NCBI GenBank assembly: GCA_026874595.1
Contig: CM049316.1
Location: 34,169,339 to 34,233,338 of the forward strand
Length of the DNA stretch: 64,000 nt
Origin: Sipunculus nudus
Lineage: Eukaryota; Annelida; Sipuncula; Golfingiida; Sipunculidae
Direction of reading: 5' to 3'
In this document: positions 1 to 10,359 of the stretch, piece after piece
Numbering within the stretch: the stretch's first letter is position 1
How the letters are laid out: every line of letters begins with the position of its first letter
Position numbers and translations under genes: made by a program
The notes under the pieces: generated by a model
Databases searched by the model: none
What the model saw: the letters and a program-made list of their open reading frames with translations, nothing else
Told to the model about the DNA's origin: nothing

Positions 1-117
1 AGATATTTTCGCTTTTCTGGATTCAGTCTATAAGGATGCTGCTTACCTGCGCTTGCCTCGCCAACATCGACGTCATGGCACAATATTTTAATTCGCGTTG
101 GAATGTCACTAAACAAA
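1..117 (-). pseudogene. Start of reverse transcriptase region (retrotransposon, partial)
   Basis: The minus strand encodes a stretch containing HDVDVGEA followed by HPYRLNPEKRKYL. This resembles the conserved segment just upstream of the RT fingers in Ty3/gypsy-type polyproteins. It is in a different frame from the integrase C-terminal ORF that ends at 118, so a single-base indel near 118 separates them. The catalytic RT core would be outside the window. Confidence 0.65.
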
Positions 118-480
118 TTAATTATTCCGCAGCAGGTTCTTTAGGTCTTGTTGTTGTTGTTCGGTAAGGTGTGACAGTTTGGCATCCAGGCTGATAAGCA
201 CGTCTGAGTTTTTCAGTGGTACTGTAGCACATTGAATATCTACATCACACTTACAATCAGTATCTACTTTAACTGGTTCAGGGTAAGTTTTTACACAATT
301 AACAGCAGTAACATTTTGTACAACATCTAATGTGCTATTTCTGTCATAATATGGTTTCAACAGTATAGAATTTAAATCACTGACTTTCTTGTCAACAATG
401 TAAGGACCAAAAATACGTAGCTTGCAGAGGTCTGCCAGGGATGGGAATGAAGGCAAGGACCTTTTCACTAGGCTCAAACG
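118..480 (-). pseudogene. Integrase C-terminal (GPY/F-like) module of the retrotransposon
   Basis: The open frame of about 119 codons contains FGPYIVDKK and, further on, LKPYYDR, the pattern of the GPY/F module that follows the integrase core in many Ty3/gypsy elements. It ends with a Gln-rich segment (LTEQQQQDLKNLL) like the linker that precedes RT when integrase is upstream. It terminates at a TAA caused by the frameshift near 118. It is part of the pol remnant and not a host gene. Confidence 0.65.
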
Positions 481-701
481 TCCTATTTACAGTGTGCTTG
501 TCATACTTTGTTTTCGTTTTACTTTGTGCAGATTTTAGATTTGACTTTGCAATCTCACAAGTATTGTGTAGTTTAGTGCAAAAGTCTGAGACATACTGCA
601 GAAAACTAAGAAAATCAGGATTTTCACACAAGAGTTTATTTAAGCAGTTTCAATTGACCGCGAACTTAGTGTCCAAAAACTAGTTCAAAGGGACTGAAAC
701 C

Positions 702-1110
702 CTAGGACTCTTGAAAGGATTCTCTGACAGCAAACAGCAATAGGTTGATTCCTTCATCCCAGTCTTTCTGTGTGTCATAGCAATAGGTCCTGATCATGTT
801 TTTTAATGTCTGGTGATAACGCTGGAGGGCGCCCTGACTTTCAGGATGGTATGGCGAAGAGCTGTACTGTTTTATACCTAGCTTAAGGATAACCTGCTTG
901 AATAAGCCAGACATAAAATTAGACGCTCGGTCAGACTGGACGGATTTTGGTAATCCAAACGTTGTAAAAAACTTGGTCAGAGCTTTAACAACACTTTTGG
1001 CATTAATTTTTGGCAATGGTATTGCCTCAGGGAACCTGGTAGATGCGCACATAATTGTCAGCAAGTATTCATGTCCAGATTTTGTTTAAGGCAGTGGTCC
1101 AACACAGTCA
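702..1110 (-). pseudogene. Integrase catalytic core of the retrotransposon, inactivated
   Basis: This is the RNase H-fold integrase core. The first catalytic Asp lies in DCVGPLP near 1097-1110, followed after three residues by an in-frame TAA near 1088. The second Asp is in QSDRASNF. The residue 36 positions further on, where the DD35E triad needs Glu, is Gln (in SQGALQRYHQTL). Premature stop and catalytic substitution together mean this copy cannot integrate DNA. The frame also breaks near 700, before the GPY/F module. Confidence 0.85.
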
Positions 1111-1188
1111 ACAATAATCCTCTGAATGGTTCCTCGAAAGCAGGAATAGGCCTAAGTTGGGCCTGAGGAGGATTATGATTGGGCTTGC

Positions 1189-1500
1189 CTACCATCTGGC
1201 ATGTGTGGCATGATTACAATATTGCACAACATCTTTCCTGAGGTTAGGCAAATAGAAGTGTGTAATAACTTTCTGATAAGTTTTATTTATACCTAAATGG
1301 CCAGACAAAGGAGCCTCATGTGCAATGCTTAGAATTTCATTGCGAAAGTTTTTGGGCATTACTGTTTGATGTTTGATGTCCGACTTATCATCAGCGCATA
1401 CAATAGGTGGTCGCCATTTACGCATAAGCACTCCATTTTTAACATAGAAACAAACTGGGTTCAGTGACAGTTCAACTTTAGAAACTGCCCTGGGAAACAA
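1189..1500 (-). pseudogene. Integrase zinc-binding N-terminal domain, frameshifted
   Basis: The frame contains YVKNGVLMRKWRPP and then HEAPLSGHLGINKTY, the histidine half of an HHCC integrase zinc finger. The cysteine half is disrupted: the reading frame gives CNHATHA, while the +1 frame restores a CxxC spacing, so one base was lost near 1210-1216. The region directly follows the protease linker, which places integrase immediately downstream of protease in this element. Confidence 0.75.
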
Positions 1501-1689
1501 ACATGAAATATCAGGGTCCTAATGCTGATCCGCGATACGTTCTGACCTTGAAAATGCTGTATCCTGAGTCGTTAGACGAGTCACTAGTGACTCCGAGAGT
1601 GTTATTATCTGAACCATTATCCTCATGTGTGTTTTTCTTGGCCGATCTAGTTACAGCACATGAAGGATACAAACCAGGAATTTCCTGAC

Positions 1690-2150
1690 TTTAGGATCTG
1701 TGTCCTGATCAAGTGACGGCTTTTCTGTCACTATTGATACGGGCTATACTTTGTCACCTGCAACATCATTGCCTAGCGGCAAATGAATTCACTTAAAAGG
1801 TAAAGTAGTTCTTATGCCCAAAGTAATATTCCCAGAAATCAAATCTGACTTTAATTGGATACTGTGAAGCGGAACTGAAGTGTGCTTGTCTGAAAACACA
1901 CCATTAACAAGTGCATGTGAACCAGTAAAAGACCTATTAGAAAATGGCAAAGTGTTTGCTAACATGAGAGTCTTGCCTGAATTAGTGTCCCTCAAAATTT
2001 TAATAGGGGTAGAGTCCGAAAAATTACTTGAAAGTGATACAAAACCATCATGTATGAATGGCTCAAATAATTCCATTTCAGTGTCAGGAGAGGAATCTAC
2101 TACCTCAGTTTCATCAAACAAAGGACTGACACTGACAGTGTCAGTCATAA
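1690..2150 (-). pseudogene. Aspartic protease-like region and linker of the retrotransposon
   Basis: The minus-strand frame at 1789-2148 contains ILRDTNSGKTLMLANTLPF, resembling a retropepsin active-site segment with the usual Gly after Asp-Thr replaced by Asn. Downstream (about 1700-1790) the DNA still encodes a linker with LPLGNDVAGDKV and a Pro/Asp-rich segment that leads without a gap into the integrase zinc finger. No RT or RNase H lies between, and the linker looks continuous rather than deleted. The protease call rests on one motif. Confidence 0.5.
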
Positions 2151-2226
2151 ACTCTTTTTCAGAGTCATTAAAGGAATCTACATCCTTATTACAATCAAAC
2201 TCCTCATGAGAATCAACAGATGAATT

Positions 2227-3724
2227 TTACTCAGCAGAAAAAAAACTTTTATTTGTCATACGAGGACCTGGCCTCATTTGAAATAATCTCGCAAGAGTCA
2301 TAAAAGGACTTAGCCTTATTTTAAGGATTCTCCTCGCAGGAGTCTTGAAAGGACCTAGCCTTATTAAATCATCGCAAGTATTAACTGACGTTTTTACCCC
2401 GCAAGCTACGAATTCTTCTTTATATTCAGACGGCACGTTGGCCTCCGTAGCATCAAACTCATTTTTTTAGAGTCAATAAAGGAGTTGTACCCCTTATTTA
2501 CGTGAAAAGAGCCTGGCTCTTGTACTATGCTATGCATAAATTTTGAAACAAAACCAGAAGGTTTGCTATTTGGTTTATTCGCAAGTTTCCAACATTCAGA
2601 TATTAGATGACCTTCCTTCTTGCAGTAATTACAGATTTTCTTCGCAAATGACTGGTCTTTGTTGGACTTAGACACAGTGGACGTGGACTGAGGTGTAGAA
2701 ATGGACTTGTTTGAACTATCGGGACTACTAGTACTGGGTGACTGCGCTTTAAACTTCTTTTGACCACACTGATTCACTTTCTTTTTTGTGAATGACTTGT
2801 TTGATTTGCTAGTAAAGGACATTTTGTGTGGTAATGAATAATCATCTGCTAATTGATCAGCAATGTCAAGTGTTTCAGGACTTTTCTCATCAAAAAGTTT
2901 TAACATTTGCGTTAATGCAGTGCATGAATTCTTCAAGAAAATCAGCTGGCGCAAATTGTCATAATCTTTCATTACATTTTTAGAACTACACCAGGGATCA
3001 AACAACTGCCCTTTTGTCCTAGCAAATTCGACGTAGGTCTGCACTTTGCGCTTTCCCAATTTCTGAATTTCTGGCGGTAAGCCTCCGGAACTAACTCATA
3101 ACCTTTTAGGATTAACCGTTTAACCAGGTCATAGTCAGCCGCGGCTTCTACTGAAAGCTCTGTATAAATTTCTCTGGCCTTGCCAGTCAATACACTTTGT
3201 AATAGCATAGTCCAATTTTCCTTAGGCCATTTAAATTTTCAGCTACTTTCTCAAAATATATTTATCAACCTCTTTTTCTTGAAAAGGTGGGACAAGTCTG
3301 ATGTGCTTAGTAACATCAAAACTGTGAGTTAGGGCAGCACGTAGACTATGTTCTAGTTTAAGTCTTTCTAATTCCAGTCGTTTTAACTCAATTTCTTTTT
3401 CTTTTTCTAGTCTTTCTCTTTCCTACCTTTCAGTTCTTCCTTCTCTAACTGTTTTAATACTAGCTCATGTTGCATTTCTAACTTTTTTAATTCCAGCTGC
3501 ATAGCAAGGCTGTCATTTTTTTATGTTTCCCGTCACTCACTTCAATTAAACCTTTACTAACTAGATATCGCATGATTTTAGCAATAATATGAGGCCTTCT
3601 CAAAGCTTTTTTTCACAATTAGCCCTAACAGTTGTCTTTAACGCAACAACTGTCCCTTTGTCAAAAGTTCAAGTTGATCAAGATCGGGATCGTCAACAAA
3701 TGTCTCAGATTTAAAATCTGCCAT
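2227..3724 (-). pseudogene. gag remnant with CCHC zinc knuckle
   Basis: A likely gag start is the ATG at 3722-3724, about 140 bp inside the LTR, opening with an acidic stretch (MADFKSETFVDDPDLDQ). The frame is then broken several times. The 2406-3059 segment encodes a basic, Ser/Lys-rich nucleocapsid-like region with one zinc knuckle, CNYCKKEGHLISEC (CX2CX4HX4C), near 2600-2640. The 3059-3208 segment matches a gag capsid region by position only. It is a structural protein of a retroelement, not functional here. Confidence 0.7.
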
Positions 3725-3863
3725 GTTAAGATGTTAAAACAAAACAATGTATTGTAAACAATATGTAATCTTGTAAACAATGTAAGATGTAACAATGTGT
3801 CCAGGTCAAGGCCAAATAAATTTTCAAAACTTTTAAGCCATCCCAGACTAGCCCACAATTTTA

Positions 3864-4725
3864 TGTCACGGAACCTAATATCTAAAGATCTCGTATGCGA
3901 GACAAACGTAAACTTTGTCATGGAGATAAAAATAAATCAGATTCTGTAACCATAGGCAGCGTGAAATGTCTATTGGAATGAATAAAGAAGTCAGAGTTTT
4001 TTTTGTTAACAAATAACTATAATTTATTCTTAAAACAACCCTAACATTACAATACACTAAATCAATACAATTACACAGTACAACAACAGTATAACAACAA
4101 ATCAATATAATGACACAGCCTAATAAACAAAGTGTACAGTACCTGGATACCACCGTCACAGCGACAAGTCCTTTAAAATGTATTAGCCGGACGAATAGTT
4201 CACATAAATCTTCTTAGAGAATAACAGTCCAATGTAAAAATTAAGCTCTTGTAACAATCCCGAAAGTAAACTTGAGACAGGCAGCACTAAATTGTATAGA
4301 GTTAGTAATAGTAGAATCCCTGAAATTCCTGGATAATCGGATAGGTCTCACACACTGACTAACGCGTTTCCGTGTCCGCTGGAATATTTTCTCACATCTC
4401 TCTCGGCTTTAAAACATGGCCTCTATTTATAATCTTTCCTCCGAAAACTCTAGAAAATTCCTTTTCACGAACAATCGAAAAGAACAATACATAATACACA
4501 GTACACACGCTCAAAGAACATACTAGAACCACGAATGCCGTGTTTCTACACGTCAGGGTTCTCAGGTGGGATGACCCGGCTCGGCCAGGCGAGAAAGCCC
4601 CAGACCAGCATGACAGCGAGAGTTCAACCAGTACGGATTAAACTGAGAGTGCAAGACTGTGACAGGCGAGGCCGCTACAACACGAGTTACACCCGTTTCA
4701 CACAATAAAAAAGACATCTGTAACA
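3864..4725 (-). repeat. 5' LTR of the left-edge retrotransposon
   Basis: It starts TGTCACGGAACC and ends TGTAACA on the plus strand. The ends were set by alignment by eye with a second copy at 60096-60911. Both copies lose similarity exactly at TGTCACG on the left and TGTAACA on the right. Length is 862 bp. Its position next to gag makes it the 5' LTR of a minus-strand element. No clear tRNA primer-binding site beginning TGG was found just inside it, probably because of decay. Confidence 0.8.
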
Positions 4726-6168
4726 ATGTTCTTCCTTTATATAATTCGAGACTAAAATTGCAGAAAGCCTCATCATAAATGACGAAATCATTGAAGACTA
4801 AAATGGGAGCTAGGGGCTGATACTCCTGAATTTTCATGGGCGAAAATATATGAACCTCATTTCTTTTATAAAGGTGCAATAACCAGGTAAATTCAGATTC
4901 GAATTATATATATCTACAACACCATTTTACAGAAGCTTAGTTACATTTTACATATGCATGTACCGAAATGAAATACATAAAGGAAAATAAACTATATAAA
5001 ACAAACAAAAATGATACATTTGGAGGCACATGTTGGAGATTGTATCAATAGTAGTAGTCTCAATGGTATCAGTGATTGGTCCCCACTGTGTCCGCGATAA
5101 GGGCACAGATTTTGTCAATTTCTGCCTCGAACACATAGCCTCTGATTGGTTCATATTGATTACATCTCTCTATTTACTCCGTCAATTTTCTTAATCTTTA
5201 CAATCATATATGATGCGTATGTTTTTAAATTAGATTTTTCCCAAATGAAAAGCACACATGTGATCCCGTTCTACTATGGTACTGTCACTGTGAAACCCCC
5301 GTTCCCCTGTTTTATTGATGCTGATAATTATCCTATACCATGTCCTTCCACTACTTACGATCGCATTGAAAAGAAATCTTCATAAAAAATGTTCATTCTA
5401 TTGCATCAACATACATTTTGATGGAGTTATTTGTTTGCAAATTCAATTACATTTCCTTGCAAGAATACCTGAAAGCAAAATGTAAATTTTTATAGATCGC
5501 ACAAGTAGTTTATTTTGTTATCATAAGATTTCATTCATGAAGAGGTAATTAATTGCTCACACAAGATGTATTACAGTAGTATGAGGGCAGGTAACAACCA
5601 CAATTATAGTATATTTGTGTAATGACAGTGTGTGGTTTAAGGAGGAAATATTTTTCAGACAACAAAAATAGCTCAAGCAGTCACTCTCTTGAAATGTCAA
5701 GAACAGAATGGTGATCACTGCACTTTATGTGTATTAAGGAATATTACCAACAAATCGTAATTTTGCATTACCTTTATTTATATCAAATTTTAAATAGAAC
5801 AGCTATGAATAGCGTGACCGAATATTTTATCGGTCCGCATTCTTACTCAGAACCTTCCTCTAGAAGTGCAACATTTCAGACAGTCCCATATCAGTTTCTG
5901 TAATTCTTATATATTTATATATGACTTTACCATCGCACAAACATACTCTAAGATATGATCTGAAATATTCACAGTCTCGTTTATTTAATATCTAATCGGA
6001 TTTCTTTCTTAATTCATATTATCCATGACAATTAAAAGTACTGAAATCCTATGTTTCAAATGTTTACATCATATTAATATCGGTGGAACCTGCTTATTAG
6101 CAAAGCCTTTTTAGATGTGTTTAAAACGATCTGGCATCATTCAAAGTTAGACCTTTATGCATCTACAG
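4726..6168. other. Intergenic, nothing recognised
   Basis: AT-rich DNA without repeat structure that I can name. A plus-strand frame at 5146-5385 (79 codons, ending YDRIEKKSS) is open after a possible splice acceptor, TTAAATTAG, near 5232. It matches nothing I recognise and is too short to call a gene. Confidence 0.5.
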
Positions 6169-6255
6169 GACGCAAAGTTTTGTAACCCGTGTCCACACAG
6201 AGGGGCGTATTGGAATAGTACGGAGTATCAATGCTTTTCTACAAAAAAACTTTAA
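6169..6255 (+). pseudogene. Possible first segment of a C-type lectin domain, plus strand, ends in a stop
   Basis: After an acceptor-like ATCTACAG at 6161-6168 the plus strand reads FCNPCPHRGAYWNSTEYQCF. The C-P-x5-W-x6-C-F spacing resembles the opening of C-type lectin domains. A TAA follows at 6253-6255 without an obvious donor. It lies just beyond the 3' end of the minus-strand lectin gene, in the opposite orientation, and could be a remnant of an inverted lectin duplicate. The match is short, so chance remains possible. Confidence 0.3.
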
Positions 6256-6574
6256 CATATAGAGATTCTACGTGTTTGACAAACATCGAGTTATTACTTA
6301 TCAAATTGTCTTAAACATTATTCATTTTATATTGTTAGTTTTTGATATGCAAATAATGATTAATCATGAATGTAATGTATATTACGAACACTTAGATACA
6401 CCCATAAATCTTATGGTACATATCCTACTTTTCTTACTATACTATAAGGTTTAATGTTAAATTAGCAAAATTGGAAAATCTGACATAACCATAATACAAG
6501 CACTCTGTACACGTCACATTTATTCTCCGTCATGATACCTACCAAAACTACATTTCTTCAATGAATTACTCACA

Positions 6575-6587
6575 TTTATTATTTATT
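6575..6587 (-). other. Candidate polyadenylation signals of the lectin receptor gene
   Basis: Two overlapping minus-strand AATAAA hexamers (6575-6580 and 6582-6587) lie about 205 bp past the stop codon of the lectin receptor. They are the nearest good signals in the right orientation. Confidence 0.4.
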
Positions 6588-6792
6588 GATTATATGGTGT
6601 TCTGTGAACCAACACCACTTTTTTATGCTTGGTAAAACGTACTTTTAAATCAACTAAAAAAAGTAAACCACAAACTAATCAAAGAACCTTATCAATAGTC
6701 AACAGGTAAGAACGAGCACTAAATTCCGTTATAATGGGAGTTATATAGAGAAAAATATAAACATCAGATACAATGCGACGATAAGCCATGTT

Positions 6793-7048
6793 TTAATATC
6801 TTATTTCATTGTTCTTGACAAATCCTAAGGGCGCCGGACCACATGAAAATTCAGACGTGATAGCGTCTATCGGAGTACCATAGTACACGTCTTCTTCGTC
6901 CAGATGATCCATGGACAACTGTTTATTTTGAGGACTTCCGGGATATTCTGACCACATGTTCGGGTGCTCAGATGGAGCATTGTCTGCTGGATTATCACTG
7001 TCTGTTTTCCAATTCATGCGTGGTTGACTGCTTGGTTTGTCCTTGCAC
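6793..7048 (-). CDS. C-type lectin receptor, last coding exon (cytoplasmic tail)
   Basis: The exon begins after the acceptor TAGTTACAG (AG at 7050-7049) and runs to a stop at 6793. Its first base completes an Arg codon (AG|G) left open by the membrane exon at 7268-7370. The encoded tail of about 84 residues is hydrophilic, Ser/Pro/Asp/Glu-rich and starts CKDKPSSQPRMNWK, a basic stretch suited to the inner membrane face. It holds tyrosines in SEYPGSP and DVYYGTPI that might be phosphorylated, but there is no clean ITIM or ITAM. The exon choice rests on phase agreement and splice sites. Confidence 0.7.
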
Positions 7049-7267
7049 CTGTAACTAGAGTGGGCATGTAGATATTATTGCATCACTTTTCGATTGAATT
7101 TAGTTCATTGATACATAATGAAATTTAGGTTTTAATAGAAATTCCCAATTGTGAAGACCCATGTGAATGACGAAACCAAAGCAAGACTCCAACATGTGTT
7201 AGCAATGGGAAACAATTAATGTGAAAGCTGATGAGATTTGAAACAGGAATTTAAACAATCCACCTAC

Positions 7268-7370
7268 CTCATGCACCTGAAGACTGCGAAGGGCAATACA
7301 ACTATTGTGCAGATTCCAACGCATCCCAGTAATACTATCCTGATGATGCCAGAAGAAGCAGGTTCATTTC
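7268..7370 (-). CDS. C-type lectin receptor, transmembrane exon
   Basis: The 103-nt exon lies between the acceptor TACTTTTAAG and the donor G^GTAGGTGG. Read in the phase left by the lectin exon it encodes a short stalk (GNEPASSG), then a hydrophobic helix of about 22 residues beginning IIRIVLLGCVGICTIVVLPF, then FRCMR. This is a single-pass type I membrane segment. It joins the tail exon in phase 2. The continuous frame across lectin, helix and tail is the main support for the gene model. Confidence 0.75.
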
Positions 7371-7972
7371 CTTAAAAGTAACCTATTGGTAATTAACTAT
7401 TAACAAGGAAAAAAAATCACAAAACTAAAAGGTTTCTTTACACTTTTACTCCATTAACCAAAAACTGATTCGATATAGAACTATCAATGTGTGAATTTGT
7501 ACCTGAATAACATCACAACATTATTAATCATTAGGAGCTTATTAAAGGTTAATTCTATGACCATCATATAAGAATACTAATGTACCTATATGTTAAATAA
7601 ATCTCATCCGTTATTAATGCCTATTGCTATTGGACAGCATTGACGTTTCTTGTATATAAACATTGTAAAATAGACGGTATATCCTACCTAGCATGCAAAC
7701 CAAATATTAACCACCAGCAAACAATTATAAATCAGCATAATTAGCCAGACGAACTTCACAAAATTATTCGCAAACTTGCAGGTTGACTATTGTGAATACT
7801 TGATCTACATAGCAGGAGTGATATGCAGTACATTGTTTTTTTACCATAGATAAAACACTGATTAATCCTTTTGCATAATCTGTGGTTAATTGCAACAGTT
7901 GACCTATCCAGTGTGAAAACCCTGATTATATGACTTTCAATATAGAGTTATACAGTGTTTGAACGTTTTTAC

Positions 7973-8113
7973 CTTTTAAGCAGACAAACGGATGATATTC
8001 GTGGCAGGGCACTGGATCCCAATATCCATCATTGCCGTTCACCACACCACAAGAGCTGTTTCTGTCTCTCTGTACACCTGAACGCCAGTTTGTCCACTGC
8101 AGTCGTGATTTCA
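7973..8113 (-). CDS. C-type lectin receptor, C-terminal half of the lectin domain (exon B)
   Basis: The 141-nt exon has acceptor GTTTACAG at 8114-8121 and donor AAAAG^GTAAAA at 7972. It encodes WTNWRSG, CGVV, then WDPVPC and HPFVCLK, the W-x2-W, Cys, W and final Cys pattern of the second half of a C-type lectin domain. The canonical calcium/sugar motifs EPN or QPD and WND are not visible (WDP stands at the WND position), so classical calcium-dependent mannose or galactose binding is doubtful. Both flanking introns are phase 1. It joins upstream to the exon at 9780 and downstream to the membrane exon. Confidence 0.8.
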
Positions 8114-8121
8114 CTGTAAAC

Positions 8122-9120
8122 AACATGGTCACCAATCTCCTAAATGTATGGTCCATATGATCCTTTATGGTGAAGAGTACCAGAAATTATACAGAACGAC
8201 GTGGATTTTAGAAAAATTAATAGAAAGGAATCCGGCAATACCCTGTTAATATTGAGTTATTCGGGGCAATATTATGCTTATTCTTTCACACTATGAGTTA
8301 AGCTTTGCTTTATACAAAGGTTTTCCAGCAAATCAATACCAGCACACAGTCTCAGTAGCCCCACATACGGCTTTTTAATACCTTGTTATGGCTCTGGTGT
8401 TGGTAAACAGTACAGGTGTATCTGTCTACAATAACAATGCCGCGTGCCCGGAGGTCCGATTGCGAGCCGCAACACGCGGTGGTTCAGCCAGCAGAAACAT
8501 GTATTATATTTAGGCCAAAATAGTTGGGGCATCTCATGATTGACACATGTTGTGGCTCTGCGATGCACACGGCCCTACGCGCTGTGTTTTATGTTGACAT
8601 ATGTTATCGTGCCAGGTCCACTGCTTTTAACCATTGTTTATAGAGTAAGCAAACGGTTTCAAGGCAAGATTTTGGCAGGTATTGATTTGTTTTAAAGGGA
8701 AGAAGTTTTATTCCTGTTAATTCAACAAGCTTTATAGGTGATTGGGTCTCTTTAAGTGCATGCAATGAACTGACCCATATAATTCATTACACAGCTGTTA
8801 TCTGAACAATAAGCCATGCCATTAATCATGGTTCGGGACATGTCAAATCATGCACCTTGTGTCACTCCGATCCAGTGATAATCCCTCCCTTGGGTGGGTT
8901 TATGTAGGTTTTTTATCAGATCTTCGTCAAATAGTAAGCTGCTACCCAGGATACCGCATTTCATATCTGCTTCAAACCACGTTGTGGTTTCATTTGAGAA
9001 GGTTACACATTCACCTTTGTCGAAAGCTTTGCACTTATCTGAAAGATTTCTAACAAATATAGTAAATAATTGTCAAGAGGGGTAGCTGGAGATTTCAGGC
9101 ACATATCTCCGATATAAACA
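8122..9120. other. Intron of the lectin receptor gene, nothing recognised
   Basis: Apart from the microsatellite that follows, this intron stretch shows no exon-like lectin motif and no repeat that I can name. Confidence 0.4.
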
Positions 9121-9121
9121 T

Positions 9122-9180
<59 letters not shown>

Positions 9181-9181
9181 G
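9121..9181. repeat. Compound (TC)n/(TA)n microsatellite
   Basis: CT runs at about 9121-9160 are followed by a TA run to 9181, inside the lectin gene intron between exons A and B. Confidence 0.9.
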
Positions 9182-9427
9182 TATGTATTCCTGATTTAAA
9201 TGTTTACAAGGTTATAGCGTGCAGTGGGTCGGTCAGAAAATTTGGCATAGGGTAAACAATGTTGCTAATTTCATTCCGACATGATGTGGACTCTATGATT
9301 TTGATAATGTAATATTATCAAATATGTTAGATGTAAGACCTCTAAGCCAAGATAAAAAATTGTAACGCGCAATTCATACGTTGATAAACATGAATCTATC
9401 TTGATCGAATGACGTATTCAAATTTAC

Positions 9428-9523
9428 CTCCTTTCATTTGACAAATAAATCCGTCGAGTTTCCCGAAACAGTTTCTTGCGGACACTGCGGAATTTCCAAG
9501 TGCTCCACAGTAGTGATCAGGTA
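9428..9523 (-). CDS. Surplus or alternative C-terminal lectin exon (exon A)
   Basis: The 96-nt exon has acceptor TACAAACAG and donor GGAG^GTAAATT. It encodes DHYCGALGN, then NCFGKLDGFICQ, aligning with the CGVV...PFVC part of exon B but lacking the W-x2-W segment. It is phase 1 at both ends and divisible by three, so it can be included, skipped or exchanged for exon B without changing frame. It may be an alternative exon, an extra cassette, or the remnant of a duplicated lectin gene. A lectin domain ending with exon A alone would lack the WxxW strand. Confidence 0.5.
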
Positions 9524-9779
9524 CTGTTTGTACAACCTCTCCATCTTAAATATGTTCATGGATACATTATTTTGACTTTTATTATTGACATATTCTATTT
9601 AGAACAGATTTTACTAATCAGAAATGATCCGTTTTCACTCACTTCTATGGAAAAAAAGCAATTCTTATAACTATTCACATATCTTTTCAAATCATACATG
9701 ATTCAGTCAATTGTTACGCTAAATAATTAAAAAGAAAGGCGTTAGGAATATCAGGACATGTTTGTAAAGGCACATTTAC

Positions 9780-10050
9780 CATAACGTGCTCCACTGACAA
9801 GTTGCCAGTGTTTTGATATCTCCCACACAGTTCTCAGCCATGTTGTATTCATTCCCGTTTCCTTCATTAAATTGAGAAGTTTCATCTGTTCTTTTGTGCT
9901 CTGTGGCAGTGGTAACTGTTGGTTTTTCTGTTTACAAGCAGTATTTGAATCCATGAACGAGAGCTTCTGGAGAACGATTGGGTAGAATGTCGTCACCTTG
10001 TATTGATACTTCGGTGTTGACGGCCCTTCAATAATGTTCATGAAAAGACA
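9780..10050 (-). CDS. C-type lectin receptor, N-terminal half of the lectin domain
   Basis: The donor is TATG^GTAAATG (GT at 9779-9778). The frame is open to about 10098 and the acceptor is not certain, so the upstream boundary is approximate. It encodes LSFMDSNTACKQKNQQLPLP followed by STKEQMKLLNLM, typical of the first helix and loop of a C-type lectin domain, then WLRTVWEISKHWQL at the WIGL/W.W region. The exon ends in phase 1, matching exons A and B. The upstream exon with a signal peptide and the first domain cysteines was not found. Confidence 0.75.
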
Positions 10051-10359
10051 TGTAATCGACAATGAATGATCTTGTAAAGAGGCGCGAGCTTTAGACAAAT
10101 GGGAATGGTATTACAATATGCCCCTAATTTTGTCTGCAAAGACTTAAATAACAACGTAACATAATGTAACTGCCTCCCCGCAATTTAACATTATAAAATC
10201 TTTTTAATGATCCCATTATCAATTAGTAAAATCTGATAATGGATTTTTAATTAGATCTAGAATGTTTCTAATATTTTGTGTGGAGGTAACCGACTCCATT
10301 TTTTATGCTTGCTTAACTGAGTAAGTACATCTGTATAATTACATTTCGATTTCGGACTA

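Larger units (their letters stand above)
1..4725 (-). mobile_element. Degraded Ty3/gypsy-type LTR retrotransposon, Gmr1-like domain order, truncated by the window edge
   Basis: Reading leftward on the minus strand the order is LTR (3864-4725), gag with a zinc knuckle, aspartic protease, a short linker, integrase zinc finger and core, a GPY/F module, then the N-terminal lead-in of reverse transcriptase at the window edge. In ordinary Ty3/gypsy elements RT and RNase H precede integrase. Integrase before RT is known from the Gmr1-like group. The copy is dead: frameshifts and stops break every domain. The rest of RT, RNase H and the 3' LTR would lie left of base 1 and cannot be seen. The family assignment rests on domain order and motif recall, not on a search. 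Confidence 0.8.

Noticed and set aside
1500-1800. Deletion of RT and RNase H between protease and integrase
   Set aside because: The linker reads through from the protease to the integrase finger, and an RT lead-in is found downstream of integrase, so the order is better explained as Gmr1-like.
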